Source: Flavobacterium aquiphilum | Lineage (GTDB): Bacteria > Bacteroidota > Bacteroidia > Flavobacteriales > Flavobacteriaceae | Assembly: GCF_027111335.1 (NCBI RefSeq) | Contig: NZ_CP114288.1 | Span: 868,001-932,000 of the forward strand | Length of the DNA: 64,000 bases | Direction: 5' to 3' | Part shown: positions 1 to 11,937 of the stretch, piece after piece | Layout: each line of letters opens with the position of its first letter | How positions within the stretch are numbered: position 1 is the stretch's first letter | Program-made: the position numbers and the translations under genes | The notes under the pieces: generated by a model | What the model saw: the letters and a program-made list of their open reading frames with translations, nothing else | Databases searched by the model: none | Told to the model about the DNA's origin: nothing

Positions 1-123
1 ATTTCATTCTATTATTATGCGGTTGTTAAAATCACTGTTAAGTATTGATTTTATTGAGATTATTTGTTGTTTCTGTAGTGTTTTTGCGAGGTATAGAAAA
101 TGATAAATTGAGTGCTTTGGCGT

Positions 124-148
124 GTAGGTTCGAGTCCTATTATCCGCA
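124..148 (+). pseudogene. tRNA 3' fragment (T-arm and 3' acceptor strand)
   Basis: Bases 124-140 fold as a T-arm: stem GTAGG/CCTAT with loop TTCGAGT. They are followed by a 7-nt acceptor 3' strand TATCCGC and discriminator A148, and a terminator follows directly. No D-arm, anticodon arm or matching 5' acceptor (GCGGATA expected) lies at normal tRNA distance upstream; a loose partner at 19-25 would need a 130-nt tRNA. The TATCCGCA end would suit a type II tRNA such as Leu, but this is a guess. A broken tRNA or an attachment-site remnant of an element integrated at a tRNA 3' end are both possible. Confidence 0.45.
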
Positions 149-150
149 CT

Positions 151-179
151 AAAAGCTTCTCATCTTGAGAAGCTTTTTT
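151..179 (+). terminator. Rho-independent terminator
   Basis: An 11-bp stem AAAAGCTTCTC/GAGAAGCTTTT with loop ATCTT ends in a T-run. It sits directly behind the tRNA 3' fragment. Bases 180-306 up to the next gene show nothing I can name. Confidence 0.8.
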
Positions 180-306
180 GTTTTAATCCTCTTTCATTCC
201 TAAATTCATTCGTAACTTAGTTCTACAGTTTCAAGCTGGCTTATAAGAATTCATGATTTTTTTGCTTTCAGATTTTTTTGTCTGAAATGAAATAATTGAG
301 AACGAC

Positions 307-1362
307 ATGAAAGATATTGCAAAACGTTTTCCTGAAAACCCGTTATTGTCTCCATCAGATATTTTGCCAAGTCACAAAGATTTGCAGGTAGCCTGTTTGC
401 TTAATCCTGGAGTATTTCGTTACAACGACAAAATATGGATGATCGTTCGTGTAGGCGAAAGGCCGGAACAAAAAAGTGACACAATCTCATTTCCAGTGCT
501 TACTACGGCGGGTGTTGAAGTGATCGAAATTTCTAAAAACGATACGGAATTAGATGTCAAAGATGCTAGAGTCATCAATTATAAAGGGGTTGATTATTTG
601 ACAACTTTGTCGCATCTGAGGTTGGTTTGTAGTGATGACGGGCGTAAATTCCATGAACCCGAAGGGTATTCTTTATTGGTAGGTCAAAATTCGTTGGAAT
701 CGTTCGGAATAGAAGACTGTCGCGTCACCTTTATTGATGGAATTTATTATTTGACCTATACGGCAGTCTCTGACAATGGTGTTGGTGTGGGTTTGCGAAG
801 CACTGTTGATTGGAAAAACTTTCAGTCGCACGGTATGATTTTGCCGCCACATAATAAAGATTGTGCAATTTTTGAAGAAAAAATAAACGGACAGTTCTAT
901 GCTTTGCATCGTCCAAGCAGTGTCGAAATAGGTGGGAATTACATTTGGATAACGTCTTCTTCAGACGGCATTCATTGGGGGAATCATCAGTGTATTTTGA
1001 AAACAAGGAAAGGTTTTTGGGATAGTGAGAGAATAGGAGCGGGGGCATCACCTATAAAAACAGCGCAAGGGTGGCTCTCTATATATCATGGTGCCAATCA
1101 TGATCATCAATATTGTTTAGGGGCTTTTTTGATGGAGTTGGAAAATCCGTCAAAAGTAATAGCCAGAACCGAAAAGCCTATTATGGTTCCGACTGAACAA
1201 TATGAGCTTTCGGGTTTTTTTGGGAATGTGGTTTTTACCAATGGTCATATAGTAAATACCGAAGGAGATACGGTGACTATATATTATGGTGCTTCAGATG
1301 AATTTGTATGCGGTGCCGAATTCTCAATCAAAGAAATCTTCTCATTGTTGCAGTATTGTTGA
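307..1362 (+). CDS. GH130 family beta-mannoside phosphorylase/mannosidase-like protein
   Basis: A 351-residue protein of the five-bladed beta-propeller GH130 family, which phosphorolyses or hydrolyses beta-mannosides. The family N-terminus is visible: NPLLSPSDI (res 11-19), a cysteine-containing LNPGVFRY stretch and RVGERPEQ (48-55). IEDCR (135-139) matches the E-D-P-R region that carries the catalytic Asp, here D137. HRPSS (201-205) and GAGASPI (244-250) are also typical. There is no signal peptide, so it is probably cytoplasmic. It stands alone between a tRNA fragment and the rRNA operon, with no SusCD pair or mannan genes nearby, so the substrate (beta-1,4- or beta-1,2-mannoside) cannot be read from context. 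The family call is firm; the choice between phosphorylase and hydrolase is open. Confidence 0.88.
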   Translation: MKDIAKRFPENPLLSPSDILPSHKDLQVACLLNPGVFRYNDKIWMIVRVGERPEQKSDTISFPVLTTAGVEVIEISKNDTELDVKDARVINYKGVDYLTTLSHLRLVCSDDGRKFHEPEGYSLLVGQNSLESFGIEDCRVTFIDGIYYLTYTAVSDNGVGVGLRSTVDWKNFQSHGMILPPHNKDCAIFEEKINGQFYALHRPSSVEIGGNYIWITSSSDGIHWGNHQCILKTRKGFWDSERIGAGASPIKTAQGWLSIYHGANHDHQYCLGAFLMELENPSKVIARTEKPIMVPTEQYELSGFFGNVVFTNGHIVNTEGDTVTIYYGASDEFVCGAEFSIKEIFSLLQYC

Positions 1363-1410
1363 AAAATAATGTCATCTTCGTTTTTCATTAGATTAAAATA
1401 GTAAAAATTT

Positions 1411-1556
1411 TCAGGAGCTATTTCCTGCTATTCGTTGCAAGTCCTCGTTCCTCTGGCAACATTTTTATGTATTTGCAATAGCTTCCGTTGGTCGCTTTGC
1501 CTCTACATAAAATGTAAGCCATATTCACTGTGGGCTTTTCACTACTATCAGGGCTA
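1411..1556 (-). repeat. Flavo-1-like structured intergenic element, copy A
   Basis: Read on the minus strand, it begins TAGCCCTGATAG and ends AATAGCAGGAAATAGCTCC, with a long variable arm between. The same bounded pattern (TAGCCnnGAT ... AGCGGGA ... GCTCC) recurs at 8536-8905, 31577-31691 and 40763-40864. The layout resembles the Flavo-1 RNA motif of flavobacteria as I remember it; no covariance search was possible. A 117-codon frame across it on the minus strand looks spurious. Confidence 0.55.
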
Positions 1557-1911
1557 GGGTAGTGGTACTTCATCAGAAAGAAATCAATACATATATAGTA
1601 TAAAGTATAAAGGTATCCGAAGGATGCTTTTTTAAAAGAACCCAATGCAGGTTTTCCTTTGCGTCTTGGCATCTTCGTGAGCGATTTAGGCTTGCAAAGG
1701 AGTAAAAGATCGAAGAAGTATAAGGGAATCAAGAAAAAATCTGCGTAAGTCAGTGTGTTAAAAAGGGACAATATGTAGATAAGCGTAGGGTTGTTTGCAG
1801 TAAAACGGATCCGTCACGCCTAAAAGCGGAAAGATTTTAAGAAAAGGGTTTTTGTAAAATTAAGGTTATCAGAGTTTTAAAAAATAAATATAAAATAAAT
1901 GCAAAAACCCC
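1557..1911. other. Non-coding spacer upstream of the rRNA promoters
   Basis: About 350 bases with no credible gene. Frames here are short and of low complexity. The segment around 1650-1700 reads as degenerate repeat-like sequence. Nothing further can be assigned. Confidence 0.5.
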
Positions 1912-1941
1912 TTGTTTAAACGAATAAACTATCTACTTTTG
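1912..1941 (+). promoter_or_regulatory. rRNA operon promoter P1
   Basis: TTG at 1912-1914, 19 bases, then TACTTTTG at 1934-1941. This fits the Bacteroidota -33/-7 consensus (TTTG / TAnnTTTG). GCACCCGC follows immediately and is repeated at P3, and nearly so at P2. Confidence 0.75.
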
Positions 1942-2031
1942 CACCCGCAACAGCGATGGCGCTCTTGGAAAGACTGACAAGTATAACAAATCAAATTGGA
2001 AATTTATTTTCAAAAAAGATTTAAAAAAAGC

Positions 2032-2062
2032 TTGTGAGATTTAAAAGAGTAGTTTATTTTTG
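2032..2062 (+). promoter_or_regulatory. rRNA operon promoter P2
   Basis: TTG at 2032-2034, 20 bases, then TATTTTTG at 2055-2062, followed by CACCCCGC. This is the second of three tandem promoters of the same form. Confidence 0.75.
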
Positions 2063-2156
2063 CACCCCGCAAAACATGCAATGATCTTTGACAGGCTGAT
2101 AAGAAAACGAGAAGAAAAACGAAAATAAAAATTTTCAAAAAAACTTCAATAAGTTC

Positions 2157-2186
2157 TTGCCAGTTAAAAAGAAAATACTACTTTTG
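2157..2186 (+). promoter_or_regulatory. rRNA operon promoter P3
   Basis: TTG at 2157-2159, 19 bases, then TACTTTTG at 2179-2186, followed by CACCCGC. It is the closest to 16S, giving a leader of about 180 nt. Confidence 0.78.
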
Positions 2187-2258
2187 CACCCGCTTTGAGA
2201 GACAAACGAAAAGCGAAAAAAAGGAATATACGTTCGTAGACATATTGAATTGACAGCC

Positions 2259-2279
2259 GTCTCGTCCAAAAGACGAGAC
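2259..2279. repeat. GTCTCGTC/GACGAGAC palindrome in the rRNA leader
   Basis: An 8-bp perfect stem GTCTCGTC/GACGAGAC with loop CAAAA. The same core recurs at 7696-7711, 8794-8813 and 31637-31663. There is no T-run, so it is not a terminator. Confidence 0.75.
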
Positions 2280-2288
2280 AAATAAAAT

Positions 2289-2298
2289 AAGAGTAATA
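2289..2298 (+). other. Candidate 16S processing stem, left arm
   Basis: AAGAGTAATA here is complementary to TATTACTCTT at 3964-3973 beyond 16S. They would pair across 16S as an RNase III-type processing stem. Only this 10-bp core is obvious. Confidence 0.4.
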
Positions 2299-2373
2299 GA
2301 ATCGAGAGATTTGAATTAAAACCACTAGAATCGGAGTCGAAATATAAAACAAGTCGTAAGACTTAAACAATAT

Positions 2374-3888
<1,515 letters not shown>

Positions 3889-4012
3889 TAGAGCTTTGGT
3901 GTTAGCCAAGTGCACGCCAAAGAAAGAAGACGAAGAGACTTTTGGTTTCAGAGATTAAAATTTTATTACTCTTGCTGTTAATTTAAAAGAATAAAGAATT
4001 AAGTAAAAACAG

Positions 4013-4086
4013 AGTCTCGTAGCTCAGCTGGTTAGAGTACTACACTGATAATGTAGGGGTCGGCAGTTCGAGTCTGCCCGGGACTA
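4013..4086 (+). tRNA. tRNA-Ile (GAT)
   Basis: A 74-nt cloverleaf. Acceptor AGTCTCG pairs with CGGGACT (one G-U), the anticodon loop is CTGATAA (GAT) and the T-arm is GGCAG/CTGCC. The discriminator is A4086 and no CCA is encoded. It lies in the 16S-23S spacer with tRNA-Ala, the usual arrangement. Confidence 0.96.
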
Positions 4087-4196
4087 CTTTTTTAAAGGTT
4101 TTAGATTTAAGAAATTAGATTTTAGATTTAAGATTAGAAAAGAAACTGAAAAGCTTAATTTACAAGGAAATTCTAGAGTTGAGTTCTTATGAATAG

Positions 4197-4229
4197 TCAT
4201 TCATAATTCATAATTCACAATTCATAATT
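4197..4229. repeat. Low-complexity AATTCATAATT repeats in the rRNA spacer
   Basis: Several imperfect copies of CATAATTCA between tRNA-Ile and tRNA-Ala. The 23S-5S spacer (7474-7521) has a comparable run of CTAATCACTAA-like units. No function is evident. Confidence 0.5.
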
Positions 4230-4234
4230 AGATT

Positions 4235-4308
4235 GGGGGATTAGCTCAGCTGGCTAGAGCGCCTGCCTTGCACGCAGGAGGTCAACGGTTCGACTCCGTT
4301 ATTCTCCA
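4235..4308 (+). tRNA. tRNA-Ala (TGC)
   Basis: A 74-nt cloverleaf. Acceptor GGGGGAT pairs with ATTCTCC (two G-U pairs), the anticodon is TGC and the T-arm is AACGG/CCGTT. The discriminator is A4308 with no encoded CCA. It is the second spacer tRNA of the operon. Confidence 0.96.
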
Positions 4309-4400
4309 CTATCTTTAAGAAGATAGAATATAGAAAAAAGAATATAGACAATGTCTAATATCTATTCTCTGTGTTCTTTATTCTAAAAAGAAAAAGTTCA

Positions 4401-4440
4401 TTGACATATTGAGATAAAAAAATATTTAAAAAGTAGAAAG
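4401..4440 (+). other. 23S processing stem, left arm
   Basis: The stretch contains ACATATTGAGATAAA and AAAAAGTAGAAAG. It is nearly complementary to 7401-7441 (CTTTCTAAAACTTTTT ... TTTATCTCAGTATGTT). The two would bring the ends of pre-23S together for RNase III cleavage, as in other bacteria. Confidence 0.6.
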
Positions 4441-4480
4441 AACACGCTTTTTATCTGGAAACGGATAAAAACGTAAGTAC

Positions 4481-7363
<2,883 letters not shown>

Positions 7364-7369
7364 ACTCCT

Positions 7370-7394
7370 CTCCTCCCGTTCAAAACGGGAGGAG
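7370..7394 (+). other. Strong hairpin directly behind 23S
   Basis: An 11-bp perfect stem CTCCTCCCGTT/AACGGGAGGAG with loop CAA lies between the 23S 3' end and the right arm of the processing stem. There is no T-run, so it is more likely a processing or stability element than a terminator. Confidence 0.6.
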
Positions 7395-7531
7395 AAGAAA
7401 CTTTCTAAAACTTTTTATGTTCTTTATCTCAGTATGTTAAAATATTAGCTCGACGTGAGCAGTGACTAGTAAAAAGTAACTAATGATTAGCTAATCACTA
7501 ATTACCATTCACTAATCACTAACAACCTTAA

Positions 7532-7637
7532 GGTGGTTATTGCGGCGGGGCTCACCTCTTCCCATCCCGAACAGAGAAGTTAAGCCCGCCTGCGCAGATG
7601 GTACTGCAATTTTGTGGGAGAGTATGTCGCTGCCTTT
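7532..7637 (+). rRNA. rrf: 5S ribosomal RNA
   Basis: Conserved 5S core segments are present: CACCTCTTCCCATCCCGAAC, AGAAGTTAAG and GGGAGAGTA. The 5' GGTGG and 3' CTGCC ends pair. It is the last gene of the operon, about 170 nt behind 23S. Ends are accurate to a few bases. Confidence 0.94.
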
Positions 7638-7644
7638 CTTTAGT

Positions 7645-7678
7645 TAACCCCGACTGAAAAGTCGGGGTTATTTTTTTT
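7645..7678 (+). terminator. rRNA operon terminator
   Basis: A 10-bp stem TAACCCCGAC/GTCGGGGTTA with loop TGAAAA, followed by eight Ts, directly behind 5S. Confidence 0.9.
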
Positions 7679-7695
7679 ATAGATGCAGCGTGTCC

Positions 7696-7733
7696 CTCGT
7701 CTTGGGACGAGATCGATCCGCTGCCTTTCTTTA
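7696..7733 (+). repeat. CTCGTC palindrome and duplicated 5S tail
   Basis: CTCGTC TTGG GACGAG (7696-7711) is followed by CGCTGCCTTTCTTTA (7719-7733). The latter is an exact 15-base copy of the end of 5S at 7628-7642. This suggests a remnant of a second 5S end or of recombination between rRNA operons. Confidence 0.6.
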
Positions 7734-7757
7734 ATCTGAACTTGTTTCAGATTCTTT

Positions 7758-7791
7758 AAAAACCCTTCATCAAATGATGAGGGGTTTTTTG
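7758..7791 (+). terminator. Second terminator hairpin behind the rRNA operon
   Basis: AAAAACCCTTCATC and GATGAGGGGTTTTTT pair around loop AAAT (one bulge) and end in a T-run. A smaller hairpin AATCTGAA/TTCAGATT precedes it at 7733-7753. The rest of 7792-8008 shows only the leader of the next gene. Confidence 0.75.
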
Positions 7792-8008
7792 TTTTAAATT
7801 GCTTTGAGAATTTTCAAAATTTTAGAAAACCAGATTTTTGAAACTATTCTCAATTACCTCAATTCTATTCTATATTATCTTTATAGTGGTTACAACGTTT
7901 TCGCAGGGTTAAAATAGCATCTGTATTAGAAAATGGAGTTGTGCTGCGGGATGTATAATCGTTTTACTTTAGCAATAGAAATAATTACTAATCTAAAACA
8001 AGAGTATC

Positions 8009-8413
8009 ATGAAAACGATTTTAAAAATTAGTCTGATAGTATTGGTGGCGATGACCACGATGGGCGCTCACGCAATAGGAGGTGATTTTTTGCTAAATGT
8101 GAAAAAAGCAACCGGTAAGGAAATTTGTTTTTCGGTAAATGGGATCCAAAAGGCCAATGTGGCTATTTATGATAAAGAACATACTTTGATCTATTCTGAA
8201 AAAGTTACCGGTACAGATGGAATTATGAAAACCTACAGCCTTGAGGAATTTCCTGAAGGGACTTACTTCCTGGAAGTAGAAACGAGCCAAAAGAAAGTAA
8301 CCCACGAAATTGTGGTTGCCAAAGAAGCTTCTACACTATCGAGAAAGTCTATAGCCGAGGTTTACAAAGGGGACTTGAAAATGGAAAACGAAAATGTGGT
8401 TACGGTTAATTAA
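8009..8413 (+). CDS. Small secreted protein of unknown function
   Basis: A 134-residue protein with a clear signal peptide (res 1-22, ending MGAHA). A short beta-rich domain follows, with motifs NVAIYDKE (49-56) and EGTYFLEVE, which read like the Ig-like or secretion-tail folds common in Bacteroidota. It is predicted to be periplasmic or surface-exposed. It has no lipobox cysteine and is too short to be an enzyme I recognise. It stands alone between the rRNA operon and the starch locus and has its own terminator. Similar short proteins are common in flavobacteria (from memory), and I do not know their role. It could be related to DUF3244-type proteins. Confidence 0.75.
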   Translation: MKTILKISLIVLVAMTTMGAHAIGGDFLLNVKKATGKEICFSVNGIQKANVAIYDKEHTLIYSEKVTGTDGIMKTYSLEEFPEGTYFLEVETSQKKVTHEIVVAKEASTLSRKSIAEVYKGDLKMENENVVTVN

Positions 8414-8444
8414 TTGGATAGTTTTAACGGCATTACTTCGAAAC

Positions 8445-8476
8445 AAAAAAACAGCTCTAAAAGAGCTGTTTTTTTG
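8445..8476 (+). terminator. Rho-independent terminator
   Basis: AAAAAACAGCTCT/AGAGCTGTTTTTT with a very short loop, followed by more Ts. It lies 31 bases behind the small secreted-protein gene. Confidence 0.85.
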
Positions 8477-8535
8477 TTTATAATCCAGAACTAATTATTT
8501 TTTGAATGATGGCAAAAGGGTAAAATGCCTCTTTT

Positions 8536-8905
8536 TAGCCCCGATGGAAGCCTACCGTCTGGACACAAATATTTTATATTAAAAATGGCACGCAGATAAC
8601 GCGGATTAGACAGATTATCGCTGATTTTTTGGTTGCATACTAAAAATATTATTTGTGAAACTTATGTTTTTTTCAATACATTTTTTTAAAAACAACAAAT
8701 TTATCTGTGTAAATCCGTTCAATCCGCGTCATCTGTGGCCTATAAAAAGATGTGTCCAGACGGTAGGATGAAAGCGAAAATCCTCTTGTACTGTCTCGTC
8801 CCAAAAGACGAGAAGTACAAGAGATTACTTCCTCAGTTCGCTATCGCTCGTGTGTAGTGAATAGCGGGACCAATGCCAGCCGAAAATACCTAATTTTTCT
8901 GCTCC
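8536..8905 (+). repeat. Flavo-1-like element, copy B, split by an insertion
   Basis: It starts TAGCCCCGATGGAAGC and ends AATAGCGGGACC ... GCTCC. A 41-base hairpin sits in its variable arm (8783-8823, stem of 17 bp with one bulge). Removing the insertion at 8552-8766 and one copy of the 9-base duplication leaves 146 nt, exactly the length of copy A. The element is non-coding; its role is unknown. Confidence 0.6.
8552..8766. mobile_element. MITE-like inverted-repeat element with target duplication
   Basis: Perfect 16-bp terminal inverted repeats CTACCGTCTGGACACA (8552-8567) and TGTGTCCAGACGGTAG (8751-8766). They are flanked by GATGGAAGC (8543-8551) and GATGAAAGC (8767-8775), an 8-of-9 direct repeat that looks like a target-site duplication. 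A second nested inverted repeat lies inside: GGCACGCAGATAACGCGGAT near 8586 against ATCCGCGTCATCTGTGGCC near 8723. At 215 bp with no coding capacity, it would need a transposase supplied elsewhere. Confidence 0.65.
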
Positions 8906-8984
8906 TAAAAGAAATATAGGAAAGACAGCCAAACCTGTAGAGAGTGCCCTAATATTTTAAATGATTATGTTTCTAATAAAATTT

Positions 8985-9020
8985 AAAAGCCACCAAAACT
9001 TAATTTGATGGCTTGTTAAA
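8985..9020 (-). terminator. Likely terminator of the GH13 gene
   Basis: AAGCCATC and GGTGGCTT pair (G-U allowed) on the minus strand, with an AT-rich tail, 26 bases behind the stop codon of the gene ending at 9046. The T-run is imperfect. Confidence 0.5.
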
Positions 9021-9045
9021 TAGTAAATCTAACTATTTTGAAAAA

Positions 9046-11937
9046 TTATTTTTTGATGAATTTCATCACTTTTATTTGGTTTTCGTCGTTGTAGATTTTT
9101 GCAAAATAGATTCCATTTCGTAACTCACTTATATTATATTGTTGGTCTTTGGTTTTACTTTTGCTGAAGGTTTTGATTAATTGGCCTGTTACTGAATAAA
9201 TCTGAATCTTCGAAGTATCAGTGTTTAAAGTAAAATAACTAGAAGCAGGATTTGGGTAAATATAGATTCCGTTTGGAATTTCAAATTCTTTATTAGCCAA
9301 AGTGGTTGCTTTATTTCCGTAGATTCTAAATTCACCAGGCTGTAACGTGATGGTAACATTGACATCGGTTACATTATAAGGGGTGTTATCCATTAAGTTA
9401 TACCAAGCACCCGTATATTGGAATCCAGTAGTAACACTTTTCGCAGTTACATCAAAATTAGCAATGATGAGAACATCTTTAAGAGCAGTGCTAGCCAAAG
9501 AGCTATTGGTTATTTTGATGTTCGGTGTTAAAGTTGTAGTTGCTGGAACTGTTGCAACACCAGAAAATACTGCTTCGGTGGTTTTTAAACCAATCATTCT
9601 TGCCCAATCATAATAGATTTTATTTCTGGAATCATTTCCCAGCCAGTTATTAGTCCATTGCGGCTGTGGTTTAGTAGATAATTTACAATCTCCTGCTATT
9701 GTTGACGAGTTATCATTTACAGTGCCATCTGTACAAGTGTAAATAGAAGATTCCCACCCTAAATCGCCGAAATGCCATATCATCTTTGGTCCGGGAACCA
9801 ATAAAGAAACAGCTCCAATTGCCGACATACGCGATAATGCTGTGTTAAGATTTTTTACATTATGAGAGGCATTAGATGTATTTCCATATTGTAAATTTTT
9901 ATACATCAAGCGTTCCTCATCATGACTTTCGGCATATCCCATAACCCTATTTCCAACAAAACCGGTATGGTTTAGGGCATACATTCTTGAGATATCATTA
10001 CTTGAATTATAACCCATAGATAATTGGTTGTAATTGTCTGTCATTTTTCCCCACATCATAACGCCTTTGCTTGGAGTTTCCGATATCCTGTAATTAGCCC
10101 ATTCTTTTTCTTCGTTATCACTACCTAAGTGTTCAAAAATGGTATAGTGAGTTGGATCCAATGCCCAAGAAGCATCTGCATATTCTTTTAAAATATCAAC
10201 TCTATCTTGTTGGTAAGAATTGGTGCAAGTTTCATCACTTGCGGTACAGTTTTGAGTAAAACCTTTGGTCAAATCCCAACGGAAACCATCAATTTTATAT
10301 TCTTGAATCCATTGTTTGATGACTCTTTTTACATAGTTTTTGGTATATGCAGACGAATGATTAAAGTCTTCACCAACACTGTAGCTATGTTTTGCAACGG
10401 TATTAAAATATGGGTTTTCGGCAGTTGGTGAGCCAAATCCGTCTCCATCAGGGTCATTCATCCACATGCGCACCATAGGGTTTCGTCCAAAAGCGTGATT
10501 CAAGGCTACATCCAGAATTACGGCAATCCCATTTTGATGGCACAAGTCAATAAATTCTTTTAATTTGTTAGAAGGGCCGTAAAATTTATCCAATGCCATG
10601 TGAAATGAAGTATTGTAACCCCAACTTTCATTTCCTTCGAATTCCATAACAGGCATTAGTTCTATGGCATTAACTTTTAAATTTTTAAAATAATTGATAC
10701 GGTTTATTAAATCTTGAAAGTTTCTGTTGGCATCAAAATCTCTAACCAGTACTTCATATACAACCAATTTGTCTTTTTCAGGTTTTACAAAACTTGTTGT
10801 TGCAGTACTCCAAGCATAAGGAGTTTGTCCTGTTTGTAAAAGGGTAACTTCGTAGTTTTGACCGGCTGGATATACTGGCATGTTTGGATAAGTAGAAGCC
10901 GGTATTCCAGAATCGTCATACGGAGACAACACTAAAGTAGAATATGGATCGGCTGTTTTTACCAGTGCAGGGGAATTGGCAATTGGGGTTGTTTCCCCAA
11001 CCCAATATTGATAGGTGTAATTTGTTCCGGAAATTAATCCGGTTAATTCCAACCAGAATTTTGTAGAGCCAGAAGTTGCATCTTTTTTCATGGCATAAGT
11101 AGTGCCAGGCTGCCAATTATTAAAGCTTCCGGCTACATAAACAAAATCTTTTAAAGGAGCATCTAAAACCAAAGTTGCCTTGGTTGGGTCAGTTGGATTA
11201 TAATTGATCCCTTCGACCATACCAGCTGGAATTGTTGCGGAAACAGTGTTAGGATTTACAACTACAGTAAATTTTTTAGTTATGGTTGTTGCTCCTTGCG
11301 TTACTTCCAATTCATAGTTTTGATTGCTTGTTATATTGGTATGGTTGTACGAATAACTTGAAGTGCTCGCGTTTGTATTAATACTAGTTCCGTTTGATTT
11401 TAGATTGTAACTAGCAACTCCATTGGTATTTGTTGCGGCAATTGATAGACTACCACCGGATGCCAAAATGGTGGTACTGTTCTGCACAGGTGAGGTTAGG
11501 TTGACTTGAAAAGCACCAACTTCTGCAAGTATGTCCTGAGACTTTTTGTCTCCCGTTCCGTCTTTGGCTTTTATCAAAAAACCAATTTTACCAATATTTG
11601 TTGTGTTATAATAGGTAGTTGGAACAAATGTTTTTGTATAAGTGTCATTTCCTGCATTATATGTGAATTTACTCGCCTCGTTTGAGGCATCCCAAGTGCC
11701 ATTAAGAGGAGTGCCTTTTTGAGTAGTATCGTCAATATCAAAAGCCCAAGCCCACATATAGAGCGCATTTCCTGTTACTCCCCAAGCACTTTCGTCAACG
11801 CTGTTCCCATTAATGGTGATTGTGATAGAAGTTGTTTCTTCAAATGAAGCCGGACTTATGGAATAAGTAACTGTTTGTTGCTGAGCCATGCCCGCGAAAG
11901 ATGAAAAAAACAATAATAAGAGTATAAGTTTTTTCAT
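9046..11937 (-). CDS. Secreted GH13 alpha-amylase with T9SS sorting domain
   Basis: A 963-residue alpha-amylase for extracellular starch. The signal peptide ends at MAQ (res 1-19). The N-terminal part has beta-sandwich domains, including a CBM48/E-set-like module (about 235-330, with AGSFNNWQPG). The GH13 barrel spans about 390-790: DVALNH (476-481), nucleophile D555 in GFRWD, acid E602 in FEHLG and D673 in ESHDEE. The end (about 888-963, starting IYIYPNPAS) is a type A C-terminal sorting domain, so export by the type IX system to the surface or medium is expected. It is the last gene of the susC-led arm, 174 bp behind the second susE-like gene and beyond a hairpin, so it may also have its own promoter. 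Confidence 0.93.
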   Translation of the reverse strand: MKKLILLLLFFSSFAGMAQQQTVTYSISPASFEETTSITITINGNSVDESAWGVTGNALYMWAWAFDIDDTTQKGTPLNGTWDASNEASKFTYNAGNDTYTKTFVPTTYYNTTNIGKIGFLIKAKDGTGDKKSQDILAEVGAFQVNLTSPVQNSTTILASGGSLSIAATNTNGVASYNLKSNGTSINTNASTSSYSYNHTNITSNQNYELEVTQGATTITKKFTVVVNPNTVSATIPAGMVEGINYNPTDPTKATLVLDAPLKDFVYVAGSFNNWQPGTTYAMKKDATSGSTKFWLELTGLISGTNYTYQYWVGETTPIANSPALVKTADPYSTLVLSPYDDSGIPASTYPNMPVYPAGQNYEVTLLQTGQTPYAWSTATTSFVKPEKDKLVVYEVLVRDFDANRNFQDLINRINYFKNLKVNAIELMPVMEFEGNESWGYNTSFHMALDKFYGPSNKLKEFIDLCHQNGIAVILDVALNHAFGRNPMVRMWMNDPDGDGFGSPTAENPYFNTVAKHSYSVGEDFNHSSAYTKNYVKRVIKQWIQEYKIDGFRWDLTKGFTQNCTASDETCTNSYQQDRVDILKEYADASWALDPTHYTIFEHLGSDNEEKEWANYRISETPSKGVMMWGKMTDNYNQLSMGYNSSNDISRMYALNHTGFVGNRVMGYAESHDEERLMYKNLQYGNTSNASHNVKNLNTALSRMSAIGAVSLLVPGPKMIWHFGDLGWESSIYTCTDGTVNDNSSTIAGDCKLSTKPQPQWTNNWLGNDSRNKIYYDWARMIGLKTTEAVFSGVATVPATTTLTPNIKITNSSLASTALKDVLIIANFDVTAKSVTTGFQYTGAWYNLMDNTPYNVTDVNVTITLQPGEFRIYGNKATTLANKEFEIPNGIYIYPNPASSYFTLNTDTSKIQIYSVTGQLIKTFSKSKTKDQQYNISELRNGIYFAKIYNDENQIKVMKFIKK

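Noticed and set aside
731..1051. 106-codon frame opposite the GH130 gene
   Set aside because: Antisense shadow of a conserved enzyme.
1418..1771. 117-codon minus-strand frame in front of the rRNA operon
   Set aside because: It crosses the Flavo-1-like copy A and degenerate repeat sequence, has no recognisable protein pattern, and looks like a chance frame in a structured repeat.
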